A stretch of 64,000 nt of DNA from Caulobacteraceae bacterium (GTDB taxonomy: Bacteria > Pseudomonadota > Alphaproteobacteria > Caulobacterales > Caulobacteraceae): contig CANJRI010000002.1 of assembly GCA_947476555.1 (NCBI GenBank), positions 1 to 64,000 of the forward strand, given 5' to 3'. Shown one piece after another: positions 46,795 through 56,546 of this stretch. Under the pieces are notes generated by a model that saw only the letters and a program-made list of their open reading frames with translations, was not told the DNA's origin and did no database searches. The first letter of the stretch is position 1. Each line of letters opens with the position of its first letter. Made by a program: the position numbers and the translations under genes.

Positions 46795-46835
46795 GTACCC
46801 ACGCTAGGTATGGCTCCGCATTAAGGGACCCTAGC

Positions 46836-47549
46836 GTGGCGTCGCCGACCCCCAAGAAATCCGCCGCAACCTTGCTGCGGCAGCTCACCGCCGAAATCAT
46901 CCGCATGGGCGGCCTGGCCGAGGCGCAGGTCGTCGACGCCGTCGAGGCTGTGGTCCGTCGCGACGTACCGCTGGCGGAGGCGCTGATCGTCCGGGACCTT
47001 CGTCTGGACGCTTTGCAAGCCGATATCGAAAGGCGCGCTCTGGCCTTGATCTCCGGGCAGGAGCTTTCGGGGGCCGACCTGCGGCGCGCGGTCTCCTCCC
47101 TGAAGCTGGCGATGAATCTCGAACGCTGCGGCGATCTGGCGCGCAACATCGCCAAACGCAGCCTGATCCTTTCGACCGCCGAGCCCCTGCTGCCCCTGAT
47201 GGCCGCCATCGCGCGCATGGGCCGCTTGGTCTCCGCTCGTTTGCGCGAGGTGCTGGACGCCTATGCCGGCGGGGAGGTCGAAGCGGCGCTCGCGGTCTGG
47301 CGTCGCGACGGCGAGGTCGATGAGCACTACGAGAGCCTGTTCCGCGAGTTGTTGAGCCACATGGCCAGCGAGCCTGGCTCGGTGACGTCCGGCGCGCACC
47401 TGCTGTTCATCGCCAAGAACCTGGAGCGGATCGGCGACCACGCCACCAACGTGGCGGAGATCCTCCACTTCGAGGTCACCGGCGAGGAGCTCTCCGCCGA
47501 ACGACCGAAGGTGAGCCTTACCGACAGCGACCTGCAGGCCACCCCGTGA
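46836..47549 (+). CDS. phoU: PhoU-family protein (copy 1)
   Basis: NLERCGDLARNIAKR and LLFIAKNLERIGDHATNVAEI PhoU repeats. Confidence 0.9.
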   Translation: MASPTPKKSAATLLRQLTAEIIRMGGLAEAQVVDAVEAVVRRDVPLAEALIVRDLRLDALQADIERRALALISGQELSGADLRRAVSSLKLAMNLERCGDLARNIAKRSLILSTAEPLLPLMAAIARMGRLVSARLREVLDAYAGGEVEAALAVWRRDGEVDEHYESLFRELLSHMASEPGSVTSGAHLLFIAKNLERIGDHATNVAEILHFEVTGEELSAERPKVSLTDSDLQATP

Positions 47550-48235
47550 TCCCCCACATCCTGATCGTCGAGGACGAGGACGCTCTGGCGACCCTCCTGG
47601 ACTACAACCTCGTCCGCGAGGGCTTCCGTGTCGAGCGGGTCGCCGATGGCGAGGAGGGGCTCATGCGCGTCGAGGAGGAGACGCCTGACCTCCTGGTGCT
47701 CGATTGGATGCTCCCGAAGGTGTCCGGGGTCGAGGTCTGCCGGCGCCTGCGCCAGCGGCCAGAGACCCGCCGCACGCCCATCCTTATGCTGACCGCCCGG
47801 GGAGAGGAGGCCGACAAGGTCCGTGGCCTCGACACCGGGGCGGACGACTATCTGGTCAAGCCATTCGCCATGAACGAGCTGGTCGCCCGGATCCGCGCCC
47901 TGCTGCGCCGCAGCCGGCCGGAACTGGTGGAGGAACGGCTCGAATACGCCGACATCGTCCTGGATCGCGCCAGCCATCGGGTTTCGCGCGGCGGCGCCGA
48001 CATCCACCTCGGGCCCACCGAATACCGGCTCCTGGATTTCCTCATGCAGCGCCCAGGCCGGGTGTTCAGCCGCGAGCGCCTGCTCGACGCGGTGTGGGGG
48101 GCCAACACCTACGTCGAGGCCCGCACGGTCGACGTGCACGTCGGCCGCCTCCGCAAGGCCCTGCGCCAACCCGGAGCGCCCGACCTGATCCGCACGGTGC
48201 GGTCCGCCGGCTATGCGCTGGATGAGCGCGTCTAG
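47546..48235 (+). CDS. phoB: phosphate regulon response regulator PhoB
   Basis: HILIVEDEDALATLLDYNL; LVLDWMLPKVSG; wHTH domain VWGANTYVEARTVDVHVGRLRKAL. Confidence 0.93.
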   Translation: MIPHILIVEDEDALATLLDYNLVREGFRVERVADGEEGLMRVEEETPDLLVLDWMLPKVSGVEVCRRLRQRPETRRTPILMLTARGEEADKVRGLDTGADDYLVKPFAMNELVARIRALLRRSRPELVEERLEYADIVLDRASHRVSRGGADIHLGPTEYRLLDFLMQRPGRVFSRERLLDAVWGANTYVEARTVDVHVGRLRKALRQPGAPDLIRTVRSAGYALDERV

Positions 48236-48236
48236 G

Positions 48237-48262
48237 CCGTCACGGCTCTGTCACGGAGTCAC
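48237..48262 (+). promoter_or_regulatory. candidate Pho box upstream of the lpxH-like gene
   Basis: CCGTCACGGCTCTGTCACGGAGTCACC; GTCAC at 48239 and 48250 (11-bp spacing). Confidence 0.55.
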
Positions 48263-48295
48263 CCTAAGCCCTCCCATCAACCTCGTGGGGGCCGC

Positions 48296-49087
48296 ATGAG
48301 TGAAATACCCGCCGTCCGCTGCCGGGCAGCGTTCATCTCCGACATCCATCTAGGGACGCGCGGCTGCCAGGCCGCCATGCTCCTGGAGTTCATCCGCGAG
48401 CTGGATTGCGAGACCCTTTACCTGGTCGGCGACATCGTCGACGGCTGGAAGATGAAGTCCGGCTGGTTCTGGCCGCATGGTCACAACGACGTGGTCCAGA
48501 AGATCCTGCGCCTGGCTCGCAAGGGCGTGCGGGTGGTCTATATCCCCGGCAACCACGACGACCGGATACGGGACTTCTGCGGCGTCCACTTCGGCGGCGT
48601 GGTGGTCTGTCGCGACGCCATCCACGAGGCCGCCGACGGCCAACGCTACCTGGTGACCCACGGCGACGAGTTCGACGCCGTGGTCCAGCACGCCAAGTGG
48701 CTGTCGTTCCTCGGCGACTGGGGCTACCGCGGGCTCCTCGGCATGAACACCCACTTCAACCGTGCCCGGCGCCTCCTCGACCTCGGCTACTGGAGCCTCT
48801 CGGCCTACATCAAGCACCGGGTGAAGAAGGCCGTGCAGTTCGTGGACCGGTTCGAGGACGCCATGGCCGCGGAGGCCCGTCGGCGCGGCGTGGCCGGCGT
48901 GATCTGCGGCCACATCCACAAGGCTGAGATGCGCGACATCGGCGGCGTCGTCTACATCAACGACGGTGACTGGGTGGAAAGCTGCACCGCTGTGGTTGAG
49001 CGCCACGACGGGACCTTCGAGATCATCCACTGGCTGGAGGCCCGCGAGAGCCTCGGCGCGCCGGTGATGGAACGGATCGCCGCCTAG
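48296..49087 (+). CDS. UDP-2,3-diacylglucosamine diphosphatase-like metallophosphoesterase
   Basis: AAFISDIHLGTRGC, GDIVDGW, PGNHDD, THGDEFD, CGHIHKAEM metallophosphatase motifs. Confidence 0.88.
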   Translation: MSEIPAVRCRAAFISDIHLGTRGCQAAMLLEFIRELDCETLYLVGDIVDGWKMKSGWFWPHGHNDVVQKILRLARKGVRVVYIPGNHDDRIRDFCGVHFGGVVVCRDAIHEAADGQRYLVTHGDEFDAVVQHAKWLSFLGDWGYRGLLGMNTHFNRARRLLDLGYWSLSAYIKHRVKKAVQFVDRFEDAMAAEARRRGVAGVICGHIHKAEMRDIGGVVYINDGDWVESCTAVVERHDGTFEIIHWLEARESLGAPVMERIAA

Positions 49088-49096
49088 AAGGCCAAC

Positions 49097-49123
49097 TGAC
49101 ATTCCAATGACAATGGGATGACG
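49097..49123. promoter_or_regulatory. tandem Pho-box array (reverse orientation) upstream of pstS1
   Basis: TGACA (49097), TGACA (49108), TGACG (49119): three half-sites at exact 11-bp spacing. Confidence 0.6.
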
Positions 49124-49243
49124 GTCGAAGCCGCCGTTGATTGTCACAAATCAGCCAAAGGCCCGTCACCAAAGCTTTGCAGAGGGTGGGTACCACCAGC
49201 CACCGAGAGCGGGCGTCCGCGCTTGAGGCTGACAGGAATCCTC

Positions 49244-50284
49244 ATGCTCAAGAGATTCATCGCCGCGTTCGCCGGCTTGATGCTCCTCACCGCCGGCGCC
49301 GCCCAGGCGGCCAACATCTCTGGCGCCGGGGCGACCTTTCCAGCGCCTGTCTATGCCAAGTGGGCCGAGATGTACGCCGCCCAGACCGGCAACCGCCTGA
49401 ACTACCAGCCCATCGGCTCGGGCGGCGGCGTTAAGCAGATCACCGCCCGGACGGTCGACTTCGGCGCCACCGACAAACCGCTGAAGCCCGACGACCTGGC
49501 GGCGGGCGGCTTCGCGATGTTTCCCACCGTGATCGGCGGGGTGGTGCCGGTGCTGAACGTCCCCGGCGTCCGCCCAGGTCAGCTCCGCCTCACCGGCCCC
49601 TTGCTCGCTGACATTTATCGCGGCGTCATCAAACGCTGGAACGATCCGCTGCTGGCCCGGGCAAATCCAGGGATCCAGCTCCCGAACCTGCCGATCACTG
49701 TCGTGCATCGCTCGGACGGATCGGGGACCACCTTCCTTTTCACCAGCTACCTGGCCATGAAGGCGCCCCGCTGGGCGGCGGAGGTCGGCGCCAATGATGC
49801 GGTGAAGTGGCCGACCGGCATCGGCGGCAAGGGCAACGACGGGGTCGCCGCCTACGTCGAGCAGACCCCGGGCGGCATCGGCTACGTCGAATACGCCTTC
49901 GCCAAGGAGAACAACCTCACCTACGCCCTGATGCAGAACAAGGCCGGTAGGTTCGTGACCCCGGCGGCCGCCAACTTCGCCGCCGCCGCGGCGGGCGCCC
50001 GGTGGAGTGCGGCTCCCGGGTTCTACCTGTTGCTGCTCGACCAGCCGGCCGCCGAGGCTTGGCCGATCACCGGCGCCACGTTCATCCTGGTGCCGAGGCG
50101 GCCGACCGATCCGGCGAAGGTCCGCGAGGTCCTGGCCTTCTTCGACTGGGCCTATCGCAACGGCGATGCGGCCGCCGACCGCCTGGCCTATGTGCCGCTG
50201 CCGCCGGCCGTGAAGGAGCTGATCCGCAAGTCGTGGGGCAATGTCCGCGCCGGTGACGGCAAGGCGGTCTACGCCGCGCGCTAG
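49244..50284 (+). CDS. pstS: phosphate ABC transporter substrate-binding protein (PstS copy 1)
   Basis: ISGAGATFPAPVYAKWAEMY; HRSDGSGTTFLFTSYL. ATG at 49244 follows a signal-peptide-like start. Confidence 0.93.
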   Translation: MLKRFIAAFAGLMLLTAGAAQAANISGAGATFPAPVYAKWAEMYAAQTGNRLNYQPIGSGGGVKQITARTVDFGATDKPLKPDDLAAGGFAMFPTVIGGVVPVLNVPGVRPGQLRLTGPLLADIYRGVIKRWNDPLLARANPGIQLPNLPITVVHRSDGSGTTFLFTSYLAMKAPRWAAEVGANDAVKWPTGIGGKGNDGVAAYVEQTPGGIGYVEYAFAKENNLTYALMQNKAGRFVTPAAANFAAAAAGARWSAAPGFYLLLLDQPAAEAWPITGATFILVPRRPTDPAKVREVLAFFDWAYRNGDAAADRLAYVPLPPAVKELIRKSWGNVRAGDGKAVYAAR

Positions 50285-50310
50285 CGGCTCCATTATCGCA
50301 ATGCCTTGAA

Positions 50311-50343
50311 AGGGGGCCTCCAGCCGGAGGTCCCCTTCTTTCT
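50311..50343. terminator. bidirectional intrinsic terminator between pstS1 and pit
   Basis: AGGGGGCCTCC-AGCC-GGAGGTCCCCT stem followed by TCTTTCTT. Confidence 0.75.
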
Positions 50344-51359
50344 TATCCGAATGTCCGGTCGAGCAGCCGCGCGCCGGCGTAGAACAGCGCCGCGATGATC
50401 CCCGACGCGGGCAGGGTGATCACCCAGGCCCAGACGATTCGGCCGGCCACGTTCCAGCGCACCGCCGACAGCCGCCGGGAAGCCCCCACGCCGACGATCG
50501 CCCCGGTGATGGTGTGGGTGGTGGAGATTGGTACGCCGATGTGGGTGGCCAGGAAGATGGTGATGGCCCCACCGGTCTCGGCGCAGAAACCCTGCTGCGG
50601 CGTTAGTCGGGTGATCTTCGAGCCCATGGTGTGGACGATCCGCCAGCCGCCGAAGAGGGTGCCCAGGCCCAGCGCCGCCTGGCAGGTGATCACCACCCAG
50701 AAAGGCACGTGGAACTCCCCGCCGTAATAGCCGTGCGCGTAGAGCAGCACCGCGATCACCCCCATGGTCTTCTGGGCGTCGTTACCCCCGTGGCCCAGCG
50801 AGAACGCGGCGGCCGAGACGAACTGCAGCTTGCGGAAGGTCGAGTCGGCGAGGGCCGGCGTCGCCTTCACGAAGGCCCATGAGACGATCAGCACCAGCAC
50901 CAGCGCCAGGGTGAAACCCAGGGCCGGCGAGACGACGATCCCCGCCACCGTCTTCAGCACGCCTGGCCAGATCACCCCTCCGAACCCCGCCTTGGCCAGG
51001 CCCGCGCCCAGCAGGCCCCCGATCAGGGCGTGGGAGGACGACGAAGGAATACCCGCCAGCCAGGTGACGATGTTCCAGGTGATCGCACCGCCCAGCGCGC
51101 CGAAGATCACCGCGTCGGAGATGATGTCCGCCGAGATGATCCCCTTGCCGACCGTGTTGGCCACGTGCAGGCCGAAGAACAGGAAGGCGATGAAGTTGAA
51201 GAACGCCGCCCAGACCACGGCCGCCCGGGGCGAAAGGACCCGCGTGGAGACGATGGTGGCGATCGAATTGGCCGCGTCGTGCAGGCCGTTCAGGAAATCG
51301 AACGCCAAGGCCACGATGACCAGGAAGATCAGGATCAGGCTGACGCCGCCGATGTCCAT
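50343..51359 (-). CDS. pit: inorganic phosphate transporter (Pit family)
   Basis: FDFLNGLHDAANSIATIVSTRVLSPRAAVVWAAFFNF; GGNDAQKTMGVI. Confidence 0.93.
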   Translation of the reverse strand: MDIGGVSLILIFLVIVALAFDFLNGLHDAANSIATIVSTRVLSPRAAVVWAAFFNFIAFLFFGLHVANTVGKGIISADIISDAVIFGALGGAITWNIVTWLAGIPSSSSHALIGGLLGAGLAKAGFGGVIWPGVLKTVAGIVVSPALGFTLALVLVLIVSWAFVKATPALADSTFRKLQFVSAAAFSLGHGGNDAQKTMGVIAVLLYAHGYYGGEFHVPFWVVITCQAALGLGTLFGGWRIVHTMGSKITRLTPQQGFCAETGGAITIFLATHIGVPISTTHTITGAIVGVGASRRLSAVRWNVAGRIVWAWVITLPASGIIAALFYAGARLLDRTFG

Positions 51360-51373
51360 GAACGGGGGCGGCC

Positions 51374-52018
51374 TTAGAGGTGTTCGATCAGCACGCTGCT
51401 GATCCGGTTGGCCACGTCCTCGAAGCGGTCGACCACCTTTTCCAGGTGGTCGTAGATCTCGGCGCCCACGATGTAGGCCATCGGATCCGTTTTCCCGGCG
51501 GTGCGGTAGAGCGCGGCGATCCCGGCGTCGTAGAGCTGGTCCGAGGCCTCTTCCAGCTGGGTGATCTGCTCGGTGAGCCCGTTCAGCTTGTCCGCGTTGG
51601 CCTTCATCGAGCGCAGCAGCGGCGCCGCCTGGGCGGTGAGGCCCGCCGTCGCCACGATCACCTTGCCCAACTCCATCATCTGCGGCTGGAATTCGCGTTG
51701 GTCGAAGAGGGCGGTGACCTTGGCGGTCTTGTGCATCTGGTCGATGGCGTCGTCCATCGAGTTGGTCAGGTCGATGATGTCGCTGCGGTCGAACGGGGTG
51801 ATGAAGGTCCGGCGGACCATCTGCATCACCTCGCGGGTGATCTCGTCCGCCCGCGCCTCATGCGCGGCCACGGCGGCGCAATGCTCAGGGGTGGCGGGGC
51901 CGCCCTGCAGCAGCAGGTGAAGGGATTCGGCGCCCTGGCAGAGTGTCTGGGCGTGCGCTTCGAACAGGTCGAAGAACCGCCCCTCCTGGGGCATGATCGC
52001 CTGGAACCAGCTCAGCAT
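51374..52018 (-). CDS. DUF47 family PhoU-like protein (Pit accessory)
   Basis: FFDLFEAHAQTLCQGAESL...TFITPFDRSDIIDLTNSMDDAIDQMHK. Confidence 0.92.
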   Translation of the reverse strand: MLSWFQAIMPQEGRFFDLFEAHAQTLCQGAESLHLLLQGGPATPEHCAAVAAHEARADEITREVMQMVRRTFITPFDRSDIIDLTNSMDDAIDQMHKTAKVTALFDQREFQPQMMELGKVIVATAGLTAQAAPLLRSMKANADKLNGLTEQITQLEEASDQLYDAGIAALYRTAGKTDPMAYIVGAEIYDHLEKVVDRFEDVANRISSVLIEHL

Positions 52019-52091
52019 ATACGGCCTCGGATGATATGGTTGGCCCTTCTCCGTGGGCTCCCGGCGCGCCGGCTTTAGCGGGGCCGGGGGG

Positions 52092-52131
52092 CTGTCACAA
52101 GACCTTCATCCCACTGTCACCGAACTGTCGT
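52092..52131 (+). promoter_or_regulatory. double Pho box in the DUF47/pstS2 divergent promoter
   Basis: CTGTCAC (52092), CCTTCAT (52103), CTGTCAC (52114), CTGTCGT (52125): four half-sites with exact 11-bp phasing. Confidence 0.8.
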
Positions 52132-52179
52132 GCGGCCCCGGTAGAGCGGGCCCATCCAAAGTGGGTGGGAGTAGGCACT

Positions 52180-53244
52180 ATGATCCGGCGGACCTTCCTG
52201 GGACTGGCCGCAACCCTGGCGCTGGCCGCCTGCGGCGGTGGCGACAAGCCGGACGCTCCCGCCTCGGGCGCGCAGATCTCCGGCGCCGGCGCGACCTTCC
52301 CCGCGCCCCTCTACGCCAAATGGGCCGAACTACAGCAGGCGGAAACCGGCCTGCAGCTCAACTACCAGCCGATCGGCTCGGGCGGCGGCATCAAGCAGAT
52401 CAAGGCGCGGACCGTGGCGTTCGGCGCCAGCGACAAGCCGCTCAAGCCCGAGGAACTCGGGGCCGATGGCCTCGCGCAGTTCCCGGCGGTGATCGGCGGC
52501 GTCGTGCCGATCGTCAACCTGCCCGGCATAGCCCCCGGCGGGATCCGCCTGGACGCCTCCGCCCTGGCCGACATCTACTTGGGCAAGATCACCCGCTGGA
52601 ACGCGCCGGCGCTGACCGCCCTGAACCCGGGCGTGGCCCTGCCGAACCTGCCGATCACAGTGGTTCACCGCTCCGACGGCTCCGGCACCACCTTCCTGTT
52701 CACCAGCTACCTTACCGCTGCGGCTCCGCAATGGGCCCAGGTGGGCGCCAACGATGCGGTCGCCTGGCCCGTGGGCCAGGGCGGCAAGGGCAATGACGGC
52801 GTCGCCGCCTATGTGAAACAGACCCCCGGCGCGGTGGGCTACGTGGAATACGCCTTCGCCAAGCAGAACGGCATGGCGCACGCCCTGCTGAAGAATGCCG
52901 CCGGCCAGTTCGTGGCCCCGACCGCCCCGGCCTTCGCCGCCGCCGCCGCCGGCGCCGATTGGTCCCAGGCCCCCGGCTTCTACCTGCTGCTGCTGAACCA
53001 ACCCGGCGCCGAGGCCTGGCCGATCACCGGGGCCACCTTCATCCTGATGCACAAGACCCAGGCGAACGCCGCCACCGGCAAGGCCGTGCTCGGCTTCTTC
53101 GATTGGGCCTTCAACAAGGGCGATCCCGCGGCCGACGACCTGGCCTATGTGCCGCTGCCAGCCGACCTCAAGGCGCGGGTCCGCGCCTCCTGGGCCGAGA
53201 TCGTGGGCCCCGACGGTAAGGCCGTGGCCGGCCCCGCTTCCTGA
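52180..53244 (+). CDS. pstS: phosphate ABC transporter substrate-binding protein (PstS copy 2, lipoprotein-like)
   Basis: MIRRTFLGLAATLALAACGGG lipobox; ISGAGATFPAPLYAKWAELQ; HRSDGSGTTFLFTSYL. Confidence 0.93.
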   Translation: MIRRTFLGLAATLALAACGGGDKPDAPASGAQISGAGATFPAPLYAKWAELQQAETGLQLNYQPIGSGGGIKQIKARTVAFGASDKPLKPEELGADGLAQFPAVIGGVVPIVNLPGIAPGGIRLDASALADIYLGKITRWNAPALTALNPGVALPNLPITVVHRSDGSGTTFLFTSYLTAAAPQWAQVGANDAVAWPVGQGGKGNDGVAAYVKQTPGAVGYVEYAFAKQNGMAHALLKNAAGQFVAPTAPAFAAAAAGADWSQAPGFYLLLLNQPGAEAWPITGATFILMHKTQANAATGKAVLGFFDWAFNKGDPAADDLAYVPLPADLKARVRASWAEIVGPDGKAVAGPAS

Positions 53245-53249
53245 ACCCC

Positions 53250-54212
53250 ATGACCGCCGCCGTCGCCGTCATCGGGGAAGGCCGCCCGCGCCAGGCGCGG
53301 GGCGTGGTGCTGGATCGGGCCTTCGAATGGCTGTGCTTCGGCGCCGCCAGCCTGCTGCTCACCGCCCTGGCCGGGGTGGTGATCTCCCTGACCATCGGCG
53401 GCTGGCCGGCGCTGGCGAAATTCGGGCCGGCGTTCTTCTTCAGCGCCGAATGGGATCCGGTGGCCGAGGTCTATGGCGCGGCCGGCGCGGTGACCGGAAC
53501 CCTGGTGACCTCGGCCCTGGCCCTGCTGTTCGCCCTGCCGCTCGCCCTGGGGGTCGCCATCTTCCTGGTGGAGCTTTGCCCCGCGAGGCTTCGTCGGACC
53601 ATCGGTACGGCCGTCGAGCTGCTCGCCGGAATTCCCTCCATCGTCTACGGTATGTGGGGTCTGTTCGTCTTCGCGCCCTGGTTCGTCAAACACATCCAGC
53701 TGCCGATCATGATGTCCGTCGAGCCAGGGTCGATCTGGGAAAGGTTGACGGCCGGCGTGCCTAACGGCGCGGGGATCCTCACCGCCTCCCTGATCCTGGC
53801 GATCATGATCCTGCCCTTCATGGCGGCCACCTTACGCGAGCTGCTCCTCACCGTTCCGTCCCAGGTCCGCGAGAGCGCCTATGGCCTGGGTTCGACCACC
53901 TTCGAGGTCGTCGGCAAGGTCAGCCTTCCCTACATCCGCACCGGCGCCGTGGGCGCTGTGATGCTGGGCCTAGGCCGGGCGCTCGGCGAGACCATGGCGG
54001 TCACCTTCATCATCGGCAACGCCCATGGCCTGCCCACTTCGATCTTCGCCTCGGGTTCGACGATCGCCTCGACCATCGCCAACGAGTTCGCGGAGGCCAG
54101 CGGCGTGCTTCACACCGGCTCGCTCATGGCGCTCGGCCTGGTGTTGTTCATCATCACCTTCATCGTCCTGGCCCTGGCCCGCCTGCTGATCGGAAAGCAG
54201 GTCCACGGATGA
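53250..54212 (+). CDS. pstC: phosphate ABC transporter permease PstC
   Basis: [38 protein letters not shown]. Confidence 0.93.
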   Translation: MTAAVAVIGEGRPRQARGVVLDRAFEWLCFGAASLLLTALAGVVISLTIGGWPALAKFGPAFFFSAEWDPVAEVYGAAGAVTGTLVTSALALLFALPLALGVAIFLVELCPARLRRTIGTAVELLAGIPSIVYGMWGLFVFAPWFVKHIQLPIMMSVEPGSIWERLTAGVPNGAGILTASLILAIMILPFMAATLRELLLTVPSQVRESAYGLGSTTFEVVGKVSLPYIRTGAVGAVMLGLGRALGETMAVTFIIGNAHGLPTSIFASGSTIASTIANEFAEASGVLHTGSLMALGLVLFIITFIVLALARLLIGKQVHG

Positions 54213-55060
54213 GCGCCTCCGGCTCCCAACGTCTCTCCCGCCGGGTCGGAAACGTCGCCTTCCTGTCCTTCTGCTGGGCGGCGACGGCACTCGCGCTGAC
54301 CGCGCTCGCCGCCATCCTCTGGTCGCTGATCAGCCAGGGTGTCGGAGGTCTGGAACTGGCGGTGTTCACCGAGTCGACGCCGGCCCCGGGCTCGCAGGGC
54401 GGCCTGCTCAACGCCATCCTCGGCTCGATCATGATGTGCGGCCTCGCCATGGCGGCCGCCACCTTCGTGGGCGTCCTGGCCGGCACCTGGCTTTCCGAGT
54501 ACGCCCGCGACAGCGCCTACGGGAAGGTGGTCCGCTTCATCAACGACGTGCTGCTGTCCGCGCCGTCGATCCTGGTGGGTCTGTTCATCTACGGCATCCT
54601 GGTGGCCCCAATGAAGGGCTTCTCGGGCTACGCTGGCGCCGCGGCCCTGGCCCTGATCGCCGCCCCGGTGATCACTCGCACCACCGAGGACGTGCTGCGA
54701 CTGCAGCCGGTCTCCTTGCGGGAGGCGTCCGTGGCCCTCGGCGCGCCGGTCTGGAAGACCATCTGGGCGGTGATCTGGCGCTCGGCCCAGGCCGGGATGC
54801 TGACCGGGGCCCTGCTGGCCTTCGCGCGGATCAGCGGCGAGACCGCGCCCTTGCTGTTCACCGCCCTCAACAACCAGTTCCTCAGCCTCGACCTCGGCGG
54901 ACCCACGGCCAACCTGCCGGTGGTGATCTTCCAGTTCGCCCTCAGCGCCTACGACGACTGGCGGCGCCTGGCCTGGACCGGCGCCCTGCTGATCGCCGCG
55001 GCGGTGCTCGGCGTCACCGTCCTGGCCCGCATCCTCGCCCGGGAGCCTGCCCGCTCATGA
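54209..55060 (+). CDS. pstA: phosphate ABC transporter permease PstA
   Basis: [42 protein letters not shown]. Confidence 0.93.
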   Translation: MSASGSQRLSRRVGNVAFLSFCWAATALALTALAAILWSLISQGVGGLELAVFTESTPAPGSQGGLLNAILGSIMMCGLAMAAATFVGVLAGTWLSEYARDSAYGKVVRFINDVLLSAPSILVGLFIYGILVAPMKGFSGYAGAAALALIAAPVITRTTEDVLRLQPVSLREASVALGAPVWKTIWAVIWRSAQAGMLTGALLAFARISGETAPLLFTALNNQFLSLDLGGPTANLPVVIFQFALSAYDDWRRLAWTGALLIAAAVLGVTVLARILAREPARS

Positions 55061-55866
55061 ACATCCACGCTTCCGACCCGCCGGAGACGTCGGTCCTCAG
55101 CCTGCCGCCCGAGCAGGTGAAGATCGACATCCAGGGGCTCGACTTCTTCTACGGGGCCAAACAAGCGCTGTTCGGTGTCCAGGTCGGCTTCGCGCGCAAC
55201 GCGGTCACCGCCCTGATCGGCCCCTCCGGCTGCGGCAAGTCCACCCTGCTGCGCACCCTGAACCGCATGTACAGCCTCTATCCCGGCCAGAAGGCGCAGG
55301 GACGCGTGCTATTGGAGGGCGACGATATCCTGTCGCCCCGCACGAACCTCTCTGCCCTGCGCGCGCGGATCGGCATGGTGTTCCAGAAGCCCACCCCGTT
55401 CCCGATGTCGATCTTCGACAACGTGGCCTACGGCGTCCGGCTCTACGAGACGCTGTCCAAGCCCGACATGGCCGCGCGGGTCGAGGAATCCCTGCGCCGG
55501 GCCGCGCTCTGGGACGAGGTGAAGGACAAGCTGAAGGACTCCGGCCTGGGGCTTTCCGGCGGCCAGCAGCAGCGCCTGTGCGTCGCCAGGGCCATCGCCG
55601 TGAAGCCGGAGATCATCCTGCTCGACGAACCGGCCTCGGCCCTCGATCCGATCTCCACCGCCCGCCTGGAGGAGACCATCTCCGACCTCAAGGGCGACTA
55701 CACCGTGGTCATCGTCACCCACAACATGGGCCAGGCCGCTCGGCTCTCCGACCATACGGGCTTCATGTACCTCGGAACCCTGGTGGAATTCGGCGAGACC
55801 GATCGGGTCTTCACCAATCCGGTCACCAGCCGGGCCCGCGACTACATCACCGGCCGGTTCGGTTAG
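55057..55866 (+). CDS. pstB: phosphate ABC transporter ATP-binding protein PstB
   Basis: [50 protein letters not shown]. Confidence 0.96.
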   Translation: MNIHASDPPETSVLSLPPEQVKIDIQGLDFFYGAKQALFGVQVGFARNAVTALIGPSGCGKSTLLRTLNRMYSLYPGQKAQGRVLLEGDDILSPRTNLSALRARIGMVFQKPTPFPMSIFDNVAYGVRLYETLSKPDMAARVEESLRRAALWDEVKDKLKDSGLGLSGGQQQRLCVARAIAVKPEIILLDEPASALDPISTARLEETISDLKGDYTVVIVTHNMGQAARLSDHTGFMYLGTLVEFGETDRVFTNPVTSRARDYITGRFG

Positions 55867-55877
55867 GGGAGGGCAGG

Positions 55878-56546
55878 ATGGATCACACCCTCAAGGCCAT
55901 TGACGAGGATCTCGCCGCCCTCGGTCGCGACGTGGCCGATCTCGGCGCCCTGGCGGTCGAGCAGACCAAGGCCGCGGTCGCCGCCTTCATGGCCCACGAC
56001 GTGGCCGCCGCCGCAAAGGTCGTCACCGCTGATGAGCGCCTGGACGAGGCCGATGCTGACATCGAACGCCGCGCGATCCGCTTCATCGCCCTGCACCAGC
56101 CCATGGCCGACGACCTGCGGCGGCCGATCGCCGCCATGAAGAGCGCCATGCAGCTCGAGCGTTGCGGCGACCTGGCCAAGAATATCGCCAAGCGGGTGTC
56201 CCGCATGAATGGCCGTCCCGGGGCGACCCAGACCGCCGCCATCGGCGAGCTCGGCACGCTTGTCGCCGTGCGCTTGGAGGCGGTGGTCGGAGCCTGGCGC
56301 GACGGTGACGCGCTCGCGGCCTTCGATGTCTGGTCCAAGGACACCGACGTCGACGAACGGCATGAAGCGGTCCTGCGCGAGATCGTCGCCTGCATGACCG
56401 CCGACCCGGCTTCTGTGGGCGTCTGCACCCACCTGCTGTTCATCGCCAAGAACCTCGAGCGGATCGGCGACCACGCCACCAACATCGCCGAGCTGGTGCA
56501 TTACCAGCTCACCGGCCAGGACCTGTCGCACCGGCCGAAGCTCTAG
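55878..56546 (+). CDS. phoU: PhoU (copy 2)
   Basis: QLERCGDLAKNIAKR; LLFIAKNLERIGDHATNIAELV. Confidence 0.94.
   Translation: MDHTLKAIDEDLAALGRDVADLGALAVEQTKAAVAAFMAHDVAAAAKVVTADERLDEADADIERRAIRFIALHQPMADDLRRPIAAMKSAMQLERCGDLAKNIAKRVSRMNGRPGATQTAAIGELGTLVAVRLEAVVGAWRDGDALAAFDVWSKDTDVDERHEAVLREIVACMTADPASVGVCTHLLFIAKNLERIGDHATNIAELVHYQLTGQDLSHRPKL

Noticed and set aside
49097-52131. Short regularly spaced repeats resembling a CRISPR-like array
   Set aside because: Half-sites of 5-7 bp at 11-bp spacing are Pho boxes; there are no 25-40 bp repeats, spacers or cas genes anywhere in the window.
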